Assembly: GCF_029889745.1 (NCBI RefSeq)
Contig: NZ_CP123639.1
Coordinates: 806,001 to 870,000, forward strand
DNA length: 64,000 nt
Reading direction: 5' to 3'
From: Ligilactobacillus faecis
GTDB taxonomy: Bacteria > Bacillota > Bacilli > Lactobacillales > Lactobacillaceae
A program made the position numbers and the translations under genes. Every line of letters begins with the position of its first letter. The first letter of the stretch is position 1. Below the pieces are notes generated by a model. That model searched no databases. It saw only the letters and a program-made list of their open reading frames with translations, and was not told the origin of the DNA. Shown here in pieces: positions 15,773-25,361 of the stretch.

Positions 15773-16774
15773 ATGGCAACGATAAAAGACGTCGCCAAAC
15801 GAGCAGGGGTCTCACCATCGACCGCTTCACGGGCGATGCATGACAGTCCTTTGATCAGTGAAGAGACAAAAGCAAGAGTTAAAAAAGCAATGACAGAATT
15901 GGATTATTCGCCTAATTTTGTTGCGCAAAATTTAGCTAATCAAACTTCAAATACGCTAGGGGTCGTTTTGCCAGCGCGCGAAGAAGATGTCGGCGATAAT
16001 CCATTTTTTATCCAGATCATCCAAGGTCTAGCTTCGATCTGTAATGCACATGATTATTTAGTTTCTGTGGCTTCAGGACAAACAAGTGCTGAGTTGATCA
16101 AAAATATCGAAACGATGATCAAACGTGGCAATATCACGCGTTTTGTCTTTGTTTATTCGCAAGCAGATGATCCCGTCTTAGAATTTGTCAAACGTCAAAA
16201 GCACGTGCGTTATGTGATGATCGGAACACCGTATACTGAAAAAGAGACGCTCTACCATGTTGATAATGACAACTACTTAGCTGGGTATGATGCGGCCTGC
16301 TTTTTACTCGATAAAGGCTATGAAACGATCATCTATGCGTATACTGATTTAGCAGAAAATGTCCAAAATGCCCGCTTCAAAGGCTATGAAGCGGCAGTGA
16401 AAGAGAGTGGGAGAAAAAGCCAAGCAGTGTGTTTTGCTGCCACGCGCGCCGATGAGAAAAAGGACCGTGAGCTTTTACAAAAAGCCTTACCAAAAGACGT
16501 TAAAAAAGTGGCGATCTTAGCTTGTGACGATAATTTAGCCCTAGCGCTCCAGCATTTATGTGGTCTGGAAGAAGAAGCGATCGCAGTGATGGGCTTCAAC
16601 AATTCAGCGCTGGCTAAGCTAGCCCGACCAGCGTTGACTTCAGTCGAGATCTTCCCGCGCTTCTTAGGCTCAGAAGCGGCAGCTCTTGCGATCAAATCTG
16701 ATACTTTGAAGTTAGAAAGCAATGCGGTGATCGTCCCGCATAAGATCATTGAACGCGAATCGACAAAAATTTAA
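15773..16774 (+). CDS. malR: LacI-family maltose operon regulator MalR
   Basis: 333 residues. The N-terminal helix-turn-helix reads ATIKDVAKRAGVSPSTASRA, with the hinge helix NFVAQNLANQTSN, followed by a periplasmic-binding-type sensor domain (about 60-333). It precedes malP and pgmB in the same direction, and a perfect palindrome, TGCAACCGATTGCA, sits in the malP promoter, the type of site bound by MalR of lactic acid bacteria. Maltose or a derivative is the probable signal. GTGGTGG lies upstream of ATG 15773. The assignment to maltose rests on gene context; sequence alone shows only a LacI-family member. Confidence 0.85.
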   Translation: MATIKDVAKRAGVSPSTASRAMHDSPLISEETKARVKKAMTELDYSPNFVAQNLANQTSNTLGVVLPAREEDVGDNPFFIQIIQGLASICNAHDYLVSVASGQTSAELIKNIETMIKRGNITRFVFVYSQADDPVLEFVKRQKHVRYVMIGTPYTEKETLYHVDNDNYLAGYDAACFLLDKGYETIIYAYTDLAENVQNARFKGYEAAVKESGRKSQAVCFAATRADEKKDRELLQKALPKDVKKVAILACDDNLALALQHLCGLEEEAIAVMGFNNSALAKLARPALTSVEIFPRFLGSEAAALAIKSDTLKLESNAVIVPHKIIERESTKI

Positions 16775-16792
16775 CGATTTTTGTCTTTTTTT
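16762..16792 (+). terminator. Terminator at the end of malR
   Basis: GACAAAAAT pairs with ATTTTTGTC over a six-base loop, then seven or more T. It overlaps the last codons of malR and separates malR transcription from the malP promoter three bases on. Confidence 0.75.
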
Positions 16793-16794
16793 AC

Positions 16795-16850
16795 TTGCAT
16801 GTGCAACCGATTGCATATATAATAAATGTATCGAAATGAAAACGTTTAAA
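16795..16850 (+). promoter_or_regulatory. malP promoter with MalR operator and cre site
   Basis: TTGCAT (16795-16800), a 17-base spacer and TATAAT (16818-16823). The spacer holds the perfect palindrome TGCAACCGATTGCA (16802-16815), a MalR-type operator placed to block polymerase. ATGAAAACGTTTAAA (16836-16850) downstream matches the cre consensus with one mismatch, suggesting CcpA carbon control. Confidence 0.85.
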
Positions 16851-16873
16851 TTTGAAAAGGTGGTCAGAATATA

Positions 16874-19132
16874 ATGAAAAGAATCTTTGAGATCGATCCA
16901 TGGAAGATCGTCACACATGAATTGAAACCTGAAGACAAGCGACTCCAAGAAAGTATGACAAGTATTGGTAACGAATACATGGGTATGCGTGGGATGTTTG
17001 AAGAAAATTATTCCGGCGATACGCATAAAGGGATCTACCTTGGCGGGGTCTGGTATCCAGATAAGACGCGTGTTGGTTGGTGGAAGAATGGTTACCCAGA
17101 ATACTTTGGCAAAGTGATCAATGCTGTTGATTTTACAAAAGTTGATATCAAGTTGAACGGTTCTTCGGTCGATATCGCACAAGATGCTTTTTCTGACTAT
17201 GAATTAGTTTTAGATATGCAAAAAGGCTTATTGACTCGTAGTTATATCGTTGAAAAAGATGGACAAAAATTCCGTTTGAACTTTGAACGCTTTGTCAGCG
17301 TAGCTCAAAAAGAACTTTACGCTGCTAAGATCACAGTCGAAAACTTGAGCGATCGACCAGCCAACATCGAGATCAGATCTTATATCGATGCCGATGTCTT
17401 CAACGAAGATGCAAACTATGATGAAAAATTCTGGAACGTTTTAGCGGAAAATGTCGCTGAAGATCACAGTTCTTTGACTGCTCAGACGATCCCAAATAAC
17501 TTTGGGACACCACAATTTACCGTGGAAATGTTAGCAGCACATGTGACAGATCTAGAAGCAAAACAAGCTGAAACAAGTGAAAAACATGTTGCTAATGTTT
17601 TTTCTGGTGAATTAGCCCCAGGGAAGACAGCTGAACTTGAAAAACGGGTCATCGTTGTGACTTCGCGTGACTATGAGACACGTGAAGCTTTGAGTAAGGC
17701 TGCTAAAGAGCTCAGTGAAAAACAAGCAGCATTCAGTTTTGCTGAATTAAAAGAACAACAAGCAGCTGGTTGGGCTAAACGTTGGGAAAAAGCAGACGTT
17801 GAGATCAAAGGGAACGCTGAATCACAACAAGGGATCCGCTTTAACTTATACCAACTCTTCTCAACATACTACGGGGACGATGCTCGTTTGAATATTGGAC
17901 CAAAAGGCTTTACGGGTGAAAAATACGGTGGTGCCACATACTGGGACACAGAAGCTTTTGCAGTTCCGCTTTATCTAGCTTTGGCTGATAAATCAGTGAC
18001 CCAAAACTTGCTCAAATATCGCTTTGACCAATTGGCTGGTGCTTACCACAACGCGCAACAACAAGGCCTAAAAGGTGCTCTTTATCCAATGGTGACCTTT
18101 AACGGGATCGAATGCCACAATGAATGGGAGATCACGTTTGAAGAGATCCACCGTAACGGGACGATCGCATATGCTATCTACAACTACACTCGTTATACAG
18201 GCGATAAAGAATATGCAACTCACGACGGGTTTGATGTTTTAGTTGGGATCGCACGCTTCTGGGCTGATCGGGTCCACTACTCGAAGCGTAAAGAGCAATA
18301 TATGATCCACGGGGTCACAGGACCAAACGAATACGAAAATAACATCAACAATAACTGGTACACAAATATGTTGGCTAAATGGTGTTTGAACTATACACGT
18401 GAAGTGGCTGGTGAAGTTTCAGCTGAAAAATTAGCTGAACTTGACCTTACTCCAGCTGAATTAGCTAAATGGGAAGAGATCGCAGATAAGATGTACTTGC
18501 CAGAAGATCAAGAATTAGGGATCTTTGTGCAACATGATACATTCTTAGACAAGGATCTTACACCAGTCAAAGATCTACCACAAGATCAACTTCCATTGAA
18601 CCAAAACTGGTCTTGGGATAAGATCTTACGCTCACCATATATCAAACAAGCTGATGTTTTACAAGGGATCTACTACTTTGTTGAAGACTTCACGCCAGAA
18701 CAAAAAGAAAAGAACTTTGAATTCTATGAACCATTGACTGTTCACGAATCAAGTCTTTCCCCATCGATCCATTCGATCTTAGCGGCTGATCTTCATAAAG
18801 AAGATAAAGCTTTTGAAATGTACTCTCGAACAGCACGCTTAGACCTTGATAACTATAACAACGATACTGAAGATGGACTGCACATCACTTCGATGACAGG
18901 TTCATGGTTAGCGATCGTTCAAGGTTTTGCTGGGATGCGGGTCATTGACGGGCAACTTGAATTTGCACCATTCTTGCCTAAAGAATGGGAAGGTTACAAG
19001 TTCCGCATCAACTTCCGTGGTCGTCTCTTGAGTATCGATGTGACAAAAGCTGGTTCAACGATCAAATTATTGAAAGGTGAACCTTTGACGATCAAATTGA
19101 ATGGTAAAGAAACAGAATTAACAGTTGCTTAG
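16874..19132 (+). CDS. malP: Maltose phosphorylase (GH65)
   Basis: 752 residues, the family length. It splits maltose with phosphate into glucose and beta-glucose 1-phosphate in the cytosol. The catalytic acid is E486 in GPNEYENN, which matches Glu487 of the Lactobacillus brevis enzyme; the active-site stretch [17 protein letters not shown] (about 412-428) and TYWDTEAF are also present. Order: N-terminal beta-sandwich (about 1-270), helical linker, (alpha/alpha)6 barrel (about 320-690), small C-terminal beta domain. GAAAAGGTGG precedes ATG 16874. pgmB follows after 11 bases, so the product is fed directly to the next enzyme. No maltose transporter gene lies nearby. Confidence 0.96.
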   Translation: MKRIFEIDPWKIVTHELKPEDKRLQESMTSIGNEYMGMRGMFEENYSGDTHKGIYLGGVWYPDKTRVGWWKNGYPEYFGKVINAVDFTKVDIKLNGSSVDIAQDAFSDYELVLDMQKGLLTRSYIVEKDGQKFRLNFERFVSVAQKELYAAKITVENLSDRPANIEIRSYIDADVFNEDANYDEKFWNVLAENVAEDHSSLTAQTIPNNFGTPQFTVEMLAAHVTDLEAKQAETSEKHVANVFSGELAPGKTAELEKRVIVVTSRDYETREALSKAAKELSEKQAAFSFAELKEQQAAGWAKRWEKADVEIKGNAESQQGIRFNLYQLFSTYYGDDARLNIGPKGFTGEKYGGATYWDTEAFAVPLYLALADKSVTQNLLKYRFDQLAGAYHNAQQQGLKGALYPMVTFNGIECHNEWEITFEEIHRNGTIAYAIYNYTRYTGDKEYATHDGFDVLVGIARFWADRVHYSKRKEQYMIHGVTGPNEYENNINNNWYTNMLAKWCLNYTREVAGEVSAEKLAELDLTPAELAKWEEIADKMYLPEDQELGIFVQHDTFLDKDLTPVKDLPQDQLPLNQNWSWDKILRSPYIKQADVLQGIYYFVEDFTPEQKEKNFEFYEPLTVHESSLSPSIHSILAADLHKEDKAFEMYSRTARLDLDNYNNDTEDGLHITSMTGSWLAIVQGFAGMRVIDGQLEFAPFLPKEWEGYKFRINFRGRLLSIDVTKAGSTIKLLKGEPLTIKLNGKETELTVA

Positions 19133-19143
19133 GAGGCAAGAAG

Positions 19144-19809
19144 ATGAAAGGTGCGATTTTTGACCTTGACGGTGTGATCACCGATACAGCGAAGTTCCAC
19201 TTTGAAGCGTGGAGCCAATTAGCCAAAGAACAATTTGGCCTCGAGTTGCCAGCTGAGTTTGAAGCTCAACTAAAAGGGATCAGTCGAACAGATTCTTTAG
19301 TGAAGATCTTAGAATTTGGTAACATCTTAGATCAATATGATGAAGAACAGATCGCGCAGTTGGCTGAAAAGAAAAATGGTTATTATTTAAAAGCGATCGA
19401 TACATTGACAAAAGACGATATCTTACCAGGGATCACAGATCTGATCGCGCAATTAAAAGCACATGACGTGAAACTTTCGATCGCTTCTGCTTCTAAAAAT
19501 GCGCCTGCGATCTTGAAAAAACTTGGTCTGTATGAAAAATTCGATGCGATCGCTGATCCAAGCAAAGTTGCAAATGGCAAACCAGCGCCAGATATCTTTT
19601 TAGCTGGTGCTAAAGCAGTCGACCTTGATCCACGTGACTGTGTCGGTGTTGAAGATGCGGTCTCTGGTGTGGCTGCGATCAAAGCAGCTAATATGACAGC
19701 TGTGGCTGTTGGTGATCCTAAAGAATTGAGCCAAGCAGATGCAGTTGTGAATACGACCGCAGACTTCTCATATGAGTTATTTGAAAAGACTTGGGAAAAA
19801 GCTAAGTAA
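19144..19809 (+). CDS. pgmB: Beta-phosphoglucomutase
   Basis: 221 residues. A HAD-family enzyme that turns beta-glucose 1-phosphate into glucose 6-phosphate. FDLDGVITDTAKFH holds nucleophile D7 and acid/base D9; the cap domain includes KGISRTDSL; later motifs are SIASASKNAP (Ser of motif II), the Lys in DPSKVANGKPAPD (motif III) and GVEDAVSGV (Mg-binding acids of motif IV). Length and motifs match the Lactococcus enzyme. It follows malP by 11 bases behind a GGAGG site and ends at a strong terminator, so malP-pgmB form the operon. Confidence 0.96.
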   Translation: MKGAIFDLDGVITDTAKFHFEAWSQLAKEQFGLELPAEFEAQLKGISRTDSLVKILEFGNILDQYDEEQIAQLAEKKNGYYLKAIDTLTKDDILPGITDLIAQLKAHDVKLSIASASKNAPAILKKLGLYEKFDAIADPSKVANGKPAPDIFLAGAKAVDLDPRDCVGVEDAVSGVAAIKAANMTAVAVGDPKELSQADAVVNTTADFSYELFEKTWEKAK

Positions 19810-19823
19810 TAAAGTTTGAATGG

Positions 19824-19866
19824 TAGTACTATCTTTCTTGTTTAAGAGAGATGGTACTATTTTTTT
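19824..19866 (+). terminator. Rho-independent terminator after pgmB
   Basis: TAGTACTATCTTTCTT pairs with AAGAGAGATGGTACTA across a four-base loop (wobbles only), followed by seven T. Very stable. Confidence 0.92.
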
Positions 19867-20090
19867 GTATGATTGTGTTACTATGAACAAGTAGGCATTT
19901 ACTAGTTGAGATTTTTAAGAAAGGACAAGTGTGGTATAAACATTATAATTTAAGGGCGAAGATTTAATCAAAGCAATACTGTTTTTTAGGTAAATTAAAG
20001 CGTATCATCAAATACAAGGTGGTGAAAATTTACTGAAATAGTACAGTAGTGCAAAGCTCTTTTTGAGCTGACTAAATAAAAAAGGAAAAA

Positions 20091-20147
20091 GCTATATCGC
20101 TTTTGCAAAGAGAAAGCACTCGTCTCTTTGGCCACACTTGATATAGT
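20091..20147 (+). ncRNA. Structured leader RNA candidate before the LysE-type gene
   Basis: The 293-base gap 19867-20159 has no gene. Its last part folds as a two-stem element: CTATATC (20092-20098) pairs with GATATAG (20140-20146), and inside it CAAAGAGA (20106-20113) pairs with TCTCTTTG (20123-20130), leaving an asymmetric internal loop of about 7 by 9 bases. A further small hairpin AGCTC/GAGCT lies at about 20055-20069. The start codon of the exporter gene is 13 bases beyond. The build resembles an aptamer, but I recognise no known riboswitch class. The rest of the gap (19867-20050) shows nothing clear. Confidence 0.4.
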
Positions 20148-20159
20148 GACAGTAAGAAA

Positions 20160-20771
20160 ATGGCATATTTACAAGGACTTTTGATCGGTTTTGCTTTTGT
20201 GGCGCCGATCGGGATGCAAAACGTGTATGTGTTCAACAACGGACTTTCATATAAATTGACACGAGCTTGGCTCTATACTTTTATTGTGTGGGTCTTTGAC
20301 GCACTTTTTTGTGTGGCAGCTTTTTATGGGATCGGGGCTTTGATCGCTAAAAATGAACTGTTAAAGATCGTGATCATGCTCTTGGGGGGGCTGTTGACGG
20401 CTTATATCGGGTGGTCGATCATTCGTGCGGCTGATCAGCGTGCTCTAACAAGTTCCGAAAGTAAGCAGAGTTTAAAGCAGGCCTTTTTATCTGCTTTAGT
20501 CGTGAGTTGGGCCAATCCCCAAGCTTTGATCGATGGGACGATGATGCTTGGGGCCAGTCGGGGCACATTGAGTGTATCGGAAAGTATCTTTTTTATTATT
20601 GGGGTAGTCAGTGCGTCATTTATCTGGGATATGGGGATGACGACTGCATTCAACGTCTTTGCTAACAAGATCTCAGACCGTCTTTTACGAGGGATCAATC
20701 TTGTTAGTGGGGCGATCGTTGCCGTATATGGGATCTTCTTATTTATTGAAGGTCTAAAAAACTTTATTTAA
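20160..20771 (+). CDS. LysE/ArgO-family amino acid exporter
   Basis: 203 residues with six hydrophobic spans. The N-terminus LLIGFAFVAPIGMQNVYVFNNGL is the LysE family signature (the 'PIGPQN' type motif), and VVSWANPQALID is the conserved second motif. Such proteins export basic amino acids or arginine by proton antiport. The ribosome site is weak (GTAAG), which fits translational control by the folded leader just upstream. The next gene follows after 18 bases. Substrate cannot be decided from sequence. Confidence 0.88.
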   Translation: MAYLQGLLIGFAFVAPIGMQNVYVFNNGLSYKLTRAWLYTFIVWVFDALFCVAAFYGIGALIAKNELLKIVIMLLGGLLTAYIGWSIIRAADQRALTSSESKQSLKQAFLSALVVSWANPQALIDGTMMLGASRGTLSVSESIFFIIGVVSASFIWDMGMTTAFNVFANKISDRLLRGINLVSGAIVAVYGIFLFIEGLKNFI

Positions 20772-20789
20772 TTTTTGGGGGCGCTAAAA

Positions 20790-21431
20790 ATGACAAAGAT
20801 CTCGACACAAGTGCTGATCTGTCCAAACTGTCAAACAAAGACAACTTTTAAAAAATACGATTCGATCAATGCAACTTTAGAACCAAAGCTCAAAGAACAG
20901 CTTTTGACAGGTGAATTATTTACCTTTACTTGTCCTGCTTGCCAAACGAAAGCAACCGTCTTATATGATCTGCTTTACACTGATGTAAAACAAAAACTCT
21001 TGATCCAATATGTCGCTGATGAAAAAAATTTAGCGCAAGCGCGCCAAAATATCTCGCAAGCTTTACTTGCAGCTCATCAACTAAGCGACCAAGATCTTTT
21101 AGCTGATGGTTATGAGATCCGCTACACTGCTGATCCAGGGGCTTTACGTGAAAAGATCATGTTACGAGATGAAAAGATCGATGATCGGATCGTTGAATTG
21201 ATGAAATACATTTTATTGACGCAACAAGAGATCGATTACGATCAAGTTTTATTTGAGCGTAAAGCTCCAGGAAAACTTGAATTAGTTGCGACAAAAGGTG
21301 ATCAGCTTATCGCTAATGCACCATTTAGTTATGATTTTTATAATGAATTGAACAAGATGTTTGCTTCCCACTTGAAAGAGCGCCCGAGCAACGTCGATCA
21401 AACATACGCCCGCAAATTTTATACAAATTAG
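20790..21431 (+). CDS. CpXC-domain protein
   Basis: 213 residues. Two CxxC pairs near the N-terminus (ICPNCQTKTTF at about 10-20 and FTCPACQTKATV at about 49-60) make the CpXC domain, probably one zinc site. The rest is mixed alpha/beta without known motif. Function is unknown. ATG 20790 is chosen since GGGGGCG precedes it; the in-frame TTG 20775 lies before that site. It is 18 bases behind the LysE-type gene with no terminator between, so both may share one transcript. Confidence 0.8.
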   Translation: MTKISTQVLICPNCQTKTTFKKYDSINATLEPKLKEQLLTGELFTFTCPACQTKATVLYDLLYTDVKQKLLIQYVADEKNLAQARQNISQALLAAHQLSDQDLLADGYEIRYTADPGALREKIMLRDEKIDDRIVELMKYILLTQQEIDYDQVLFERKAPGKLELVATKGDQLIANAPFSYDFYNELNKMFASHLKERPSNVDQTYARKFYTN

Positions 21432-21501
21432 AGGCTTAAGATTTAACGAAACTTTGATCTTGGACTAAAATAGTAGTTGAGAAGACAAGGGGGTACTATT
21501 T

Positions 21502-22077
21502 ATGGCAAAAACAGCAGCAGTGCTGATCGCACCAGGATGTGAAGAAGTAGAAGCACTTTCAAGCGTTGACGTTTTACGGCGTGCTGGGATCAAATGCGAT
21601 ATGGTCGGTCTAGTTGATAAGATCGTAAACGGAGACCACAATATCGTCTTGACTTGTGATAAAGTGCTGGATGAAAGTTTATTGGATTATGATATGGTGA
21701 TCTTTCCTGGAGGTCTTCCAGGAGCAGAAAGTTTGCGTGACAGTGAAACGTTACGCCATTTGATGGTCAAACGTCAAGAAGCGGGTAAATGGAACGCAGC
21801 GATGTGTGCTGCGCCGATCGCTTTTGCGCGTTACGGTCTGTTAGACGGTAGTCACTACACGCTTTACCCAGGGATGGAAGCTGGGATCGCTGATGAAGTC
21901 AAAGATGGGATCTTTGAAGAAGGCTTAGTCGTCGTTGATGAAGAAAAACATCTTGTGACAAGTCGTGGACCAGCTACAGCTTGGGCTTATGCTTATGAGA
22001 TCGCACAGATCTTAGGTGCAGATGTTGAAAAATTAAAGGACGGCATGCTTTACAATATGTTATTAGCTAGCCGTTAA
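21502..22077 (+). CDS. DJ-1/PfpI-family protein (YajL-like)
   Basis: 191 residues in the DJ-1 superfamily. The nucleophile is C102 in NAAMCAAPIAFARYGLL; the partner acid is E17 in GCEEVEAL, both placed as in human DJ-1 and YajL. LVTSRGPATAWAYA at about 152-165 is the C-terminal signature. Proposed roles include protection of proteins from oxidation and glycation; enzymatic details in this clade are debated. GGGGG precedes the ATG. Flanking terminator and gap make it a single-gene unit. Confidence 0.9.
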   Translation: MAKTAAVLIAPGCEEVEALSSVDVLRRAGIKCDMVGLVDKIVNGDHNIVLTCDKVLDESLLDYDMVIFPGGLPGAESLRDSETLRHLMVKRQEAGKWNAAMCAAPIAFARYGLLDGSHYTLYPGMEAGIADEVKDGIFEEGLVVVDEEKHLVTSRGPATAWAYAYEIAQILGADVEKLKDGMLYNMLLASR

Positions 22078-22082
22078 GCTCT

Positions 22083-22116
22083 AAGAGGCCGCAACTGGAT
22101 CGTGGCCTCTTTTTTG
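22083..22116 (+). terminator. Rho-independent terminator
   Basis: AAGAGGCCGC pairs with GTGGCCTCTT, followed by six T. Confidence 0.9.
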
Positions 22117-22175
22117 TACTCTGCGACTAAATCATGTATCCTAAAAGTAGATATTTTATTAAGGGGATGAGTGTA

Positions 22176-23081
22176 ATGAAGAAATTATCTAAATTAACTT
22201 TAACTCTTTTATGTACAGCGCTCTTAGCAGGTTGTTCGTCTGAAAGTAAGCAAGCAAAAGATACGAGCTCTAAGACGCAAACATCAAAAGTAGCTGAAAA
22301 AAGCTCAAGTAGTCAAGCTAAAAGCAGTGAAACAAGTCAAGCGACTCAGGCAAGTTCAAGTAGCCAAAGCTCAAGTTCAAGTAGTGAAGCGAGCTCAAGT
22401 GAAAGCACCCAAAGTCAAACAAGTGGAGACGATAAAGGCGCTAATTTGACTAACAATGAACGGGTCCAATATGCCGCTGGAGCGATGCGCCAAAAACTGG
22501 GGGATTCGGCTTTAGTTGTGACGCTCTCTGGTCAAGAAGATACCAATAAAAAAGTCAACATCTTCTTTGAAGGAGATATCAATAACTATACTGCCAACTA
22601 TTATTTAGCTAAAGAAGCTAAAAATATCAATGAAGATGGCGTTAAAGACGGATCCTTATATGCAACTTTGACTAAGAAAACTTATGCTAGCGTTGATGAA
22701 GCCAAAGACCAGATCGAATATACGACTGATGCTTCGCAAGGAAGTTTACCTAAGATCAATTTAGGTTATAACATCCAAGCTACCGTCAATAGTGGAGCAG
22801 GCCAACGTTATTTACACTGGAACGAAGGCAACTGGTCGTTAACGATGCACGGCAGTCCTGTGGCGGGCGAAAATCCGACAGTCGCGGCGCAAAAAGCAGT
22901 GGCGTTACTAGAACGTTATCGTTTACCAGCTCCGACCCAACGAGGGAACGCGCGCTTTGAAACAACTGATAAAAATGACTATTTAGGGCAAACTTTGACG
23001 TGGAACAAAGATAACGTCGTTTACGAGTTCAAAGCTAATAACTTAGAACGCTTGATCGTGATGGCCTCTAGTCTACAATGA
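22176..23081 (+). CDS. Ser-rich lipoprotein of unknown function
   Basis: 301 residues. Signal peptide with lipobox LLAGC, lipidated Cys at residue 20. A low-complexity linker rich in Ser, Gln and Thr (about 21-85, many 'SSS' tracts) lifts a globular domain of about 215 residues off the membrane. The domain starts LTNNERVQYAAGAMRQKLGD, contains FFEGDINNYTANYYLAKEA and ends in NNLERLIVMASSLQ. I recognise the general type found in lactobacilli but no function. ATG 22176 follows AAGGGG by about nine bases; earlier ATGs at 22134 and 22167 would disturb the signal peptide. Confidence 0.8.
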   Translation: MKKLSKLTLTLLCTALLAGCSSESKQAKDTSSKTQTSKVAEKSSSSQAKSSETSQATQASSSSQSSSSSSEASSSESTQSQTSGDDKGANLTNNERVQYAAGAMRQKLGDSALVVTLSGQEDTNKKVNIFFEGDINNYTANYYLAKEAKNINEDGVKDGSLYATLTKKTYASVDEAKDQIEYTTDASQGSLPKINLGYNIQATVNSGAGQRYLHWNEGNWSLTMHGSPVAGENPTVAAQKAVALLERYRLPAPTQRGNARFETTDKNDYLGQTLTWNKDNVVYEFKANNLERLIVMASSLQ

Positions 23082-23133
23082 TATTAGTTTAAAAATTTTC
23101 TAAAAAGACCGAACTAAGCCCGATGTATAAAGG

Positions 23134-23161
23134 TTGACAAGTGAGGAGCTTGCGTTATACT
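23134..23161 (+). promoter_or_regulatory. ahpC promoter
   Basis: TTGACA (23134-23139), 16 bases, TATACT (23156-23161), 40 bases before the start codon. A strong sigma-A promoter. No PerR-type box was evident. Confidence 0.75.
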
Positions 23162-23202
23162 AAAGGTGTATCACGAAGAAAATCTAAAGCGAGGCGTTGA
23201 AA

Positions 23203-23766
23203 ATGAATTATGTTGGACAAGAGATCCAAGATTTTACCGTTAAAGCTTATCATCAAGGTGAGCTAAAAGATGTTGCCAAAAAAGATGTTTTAGGGCGCTG
23301 GAGCGTGTTCTTCTTTTACCCGGCTGACTTTACGTTTGTTTGTCCGACTGAGTTAGAGGACTTACAAGCCAATTACGAGCAGTTCAAAGCAGCTAACGCC
23401 GAAGTCTACTCTGTCTCAGAAGACACAGAGTTTGTCCATAAAGCTTGGGCAGAAACTTCTGAAGGGATCGGCAAGTTGGAATATCCGATGTTAGCCGATC
23501 CAGCTGGGAAGTTGGCGCGCGCTTTTGATGTCTTAGATGAAGATCTAGGCCAAGCCTATCGCGCAGTCTTTTTAGTCGATCCAGATGGAGTCGTGCAATC
23601 ATATACGATCAATAACATGGGCATCGGGCGCAATGCTTCCGAAGTTTTACGAACGCTTCAAGCAGCTCAGTTCGTTCGCGCTCACGGAGATCAAGTGTGC
23701 CCTGCCAAATGGCACCCCGGTGAAGCTACTTTGACGCCTAGCTTAGATCTCGTAGGAAAATTATAA
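23203..23766 (+). CDS. ahpC: Alkyl hydroperoxide reductase AhpC (2-Cys peroxiredoxin)
   Basis: 187 residues. The peroxidatic Cys is C47 in FTFVCPTELEDL and the resolving Cys is C166 in GDQVCPAKWHPG, the typical AhpC/Prx1 layout. It reduces hydrogen peroxide and organic peroxides in the cytosol. The usual AhpF reductase gene is not adjacent, so electrons must come from thioredoxin or a distant AhpF. ATG 23203 follows GAGGCG; TTG 23197 is less likely. It is a one-gene unit whose terminator has been split by an IS element. Confidence 0.93.
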   Translation: MNYVGQEIQDFTVKAYHQGELKDVAKKDVLGRWSVFFFYPADFTFVCPTELEDLQANYEQFKAANAEVYSVSEDTEFVHKAWAETSEGIGKLEYPMLADPAGKLARAFDVLDEDLGQAYRAVFLVDPDGVVQSYTINNMGIGRNASEVLRTLQAAQFVRAHGDQVCPAKWHPGEATLTPSLDLVGKL

Positions 23767-23793
23767 GATCAATAAAAAGACGAGTTTTCAAAG

Positions 23794-25361
23794 CCAATGT
23801 CATTAAGTTAAGAGAGCTTGTATCAAATTTCAATTTAGAAATTTGATACAAGCTCTCTTTTTTGACATCTATGACGTTAATAGAGATTATTAATGTACGG
23901 AGGTGAGCATTATGAATATAGCACAACTGAAAAAGTTATTTTTAACTACCCTTGACTCGATCGACCAAGAAAAAGAAAAATATGTTGTCGATCCCAAACG
24001 TGATTTTATACGTCAGAGAAAACTTGTTTTTAAAGACACGCTACTTTATATTCTATCAATGGGTGGCGGGACTATTCTAAGTGAATTATCACAACTAACA
24101 GGAGGTATACCGGAACTCACTGTTTCAGCTTTTACACAACAAAGATATAAAGTAAAAGCTGAGGCGTTTAAAAAATTCTTCCATCTGTTTTCCGATCGAT
24201 TATCACAAAACACTCAAAGTCAAATCAGGATCCTAGCTATCGATGGCTCTAGTATTCATATCCCAACTGATCCAACTGATAAAAGCTCTTATTTTCCATC
24301 TCCAAATGGTCGCAAAGCTTATAATTTACTTCACCTTAACGCACTCTTTGACTTAGACAAACAAATTTATACAGATGTGATCGTCCAAAAAGGTATGGAT
24401 AATGAGCGCAATGCCTTGAATAAAATGATCGCTCGTTCTAAAATCCCTAAGGCGCTCATTATTGGCGATAGAGGATATGAATCTTATAATACCTTAGCGC
24501 ACATCCAAGAAAAAGGTTGGTCTTTCTTGATCAGAGTACGAAACAACAATGGCGTGATCAGTGGAATAGCACTTCCAGATGAACGCCAATTCGATAAACA
24601 TTTCACACTAAAATTAACACGTAAACAAACTAGAGAAACTAAGGAATTATTTAGAGAACGTAATTCTTATAGATTTATACCGGCCAATGTGACCTTCGAT
24701 TTTTTATCACAAAAAACCAAGAAAGCTGACCCAACTGAATTTTATTCACTTGAATTTAGAATAGTACGTTTTTCTGTATCCGAAGACAAGGATGTGACTG
24801 TAGTAACTAATCTAAATCAAAGTTCATATCCAGCTTGGAAACTAAAAAAGCTTTACCATTTACGTTGGGGGATAGAAACAGCATTCAGGACATTGAAACA
24901 TACCTTGGGATTATTGAACTTTCACGCTAAAAAAATAGTGGGGATCCTTCAAGAGATCTACGCTAAACTTATAGTGTACAATTTCACCCAAATGATCATA
25001 GATCATGTATCACTCCAAGAAAAGGCTCGATCATATCAATATAAAGTTAATTTTACAGTCGCTGTGAGACTGTGTAGATCTTTTATTAGAGGAAAATCCC
25101 CACCAAAACGGTTAGAATCCTATATTTCTAAAAATATTCTTCCAATCAGGAATGGTCGGCATTATAAAAGATCATCCAGCAGAAGAAAAGCATCAGGATT
25201 CAACTACAGAATAACATAAAAGAACGTGCTGATAAAAAAATTTGATTAACTATCAGCTTATTTGTCGTGATAAAAAGAGATCAGATAACTACAAAATATG
25301 TTTCTGATCTCTTTTTCAATATCTAATCTTTAGTACTGTAGGCTTAACTTAATGACATTGG
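23794..25361 (+). mobile_element. IS4-family insertion sequence, complete
   Basis: 1568 bases bounded by perfect 19-base inverted repeats (CCAATGTCATTAAGTTAAG at 23794-23812 and its complement at 25343-25361). The nine-base direct repeat TTTTCAAAG flanks it (23785-23793, 25362-25370). Just inside each end lies a strong hairpin (about 23813-23866 and 25274-25317) that shields the transposase gene from outside transcription. The clean repeats and intact gene point to a recent, possibly active insertion. Confidence 0.95.
23912..25219 (+). CDS. IS4-family transposase
   Basis: 435 residues. DDE nuclease: first Asp in ILAIDGSSIHIP, second in ALIIGDRGYES, Glu in the IS4 hallmark Y-x2-R-x3-E-x6-K (YHLRWGIETAFRTLK). 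GGAGGTG lies five bases before ATG 23912; the in-frame GTG 23903 overlaps that site. The gene uses fewer GATC tetramers than neighbouring native genes, consistent with acquisition. No frameshift or stop is present, so it looks functional. Confidence 0.95.
   Translation: MNIAQLKKLFLTTLDSIDQEKEKYVVDPKRDFIRQRKLVFKDTLLYILSMGGGTILSELSQLTGGIPELTVSAFTQQRYKVKAEAFKKFFHLFSDRLSQNTQSQIRILAIDGSSIHIPTDPTDKSSYFPSPNGRKAYNLLHLNALFDLDKQIYTDVIVQKGMDNERNALNKMIARSKIPKALIIGDRGYESYNTLAHIQEKGWSFLIRVRNNNGVISGIALPDERQFDKHFTLKLTRKQTRETKELFRERNSYRFIPANVTFDFLSQKTKKADPTEFYSLEFRIVRFSVSEDKDVTVVTNLNQSSYPAWKLKKLYHLRWGIETAFRTLKHTLGLLNFHAKKIVGILQEIYAKLIVYNFTQMIIDHVSLQEKARSYQYKVNFTVAVRLCRSFIRGKSPPKRLESYISKNILPIRNGRHYKRSSSRRKASGFNYRIT

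Noticed and set aside
20091..20147. Lysine, yybP-ykoY or guanidine riboswitch
   Set aside because: The conserved motifs of these classes are missing; only a generic two-stem fold is visible.
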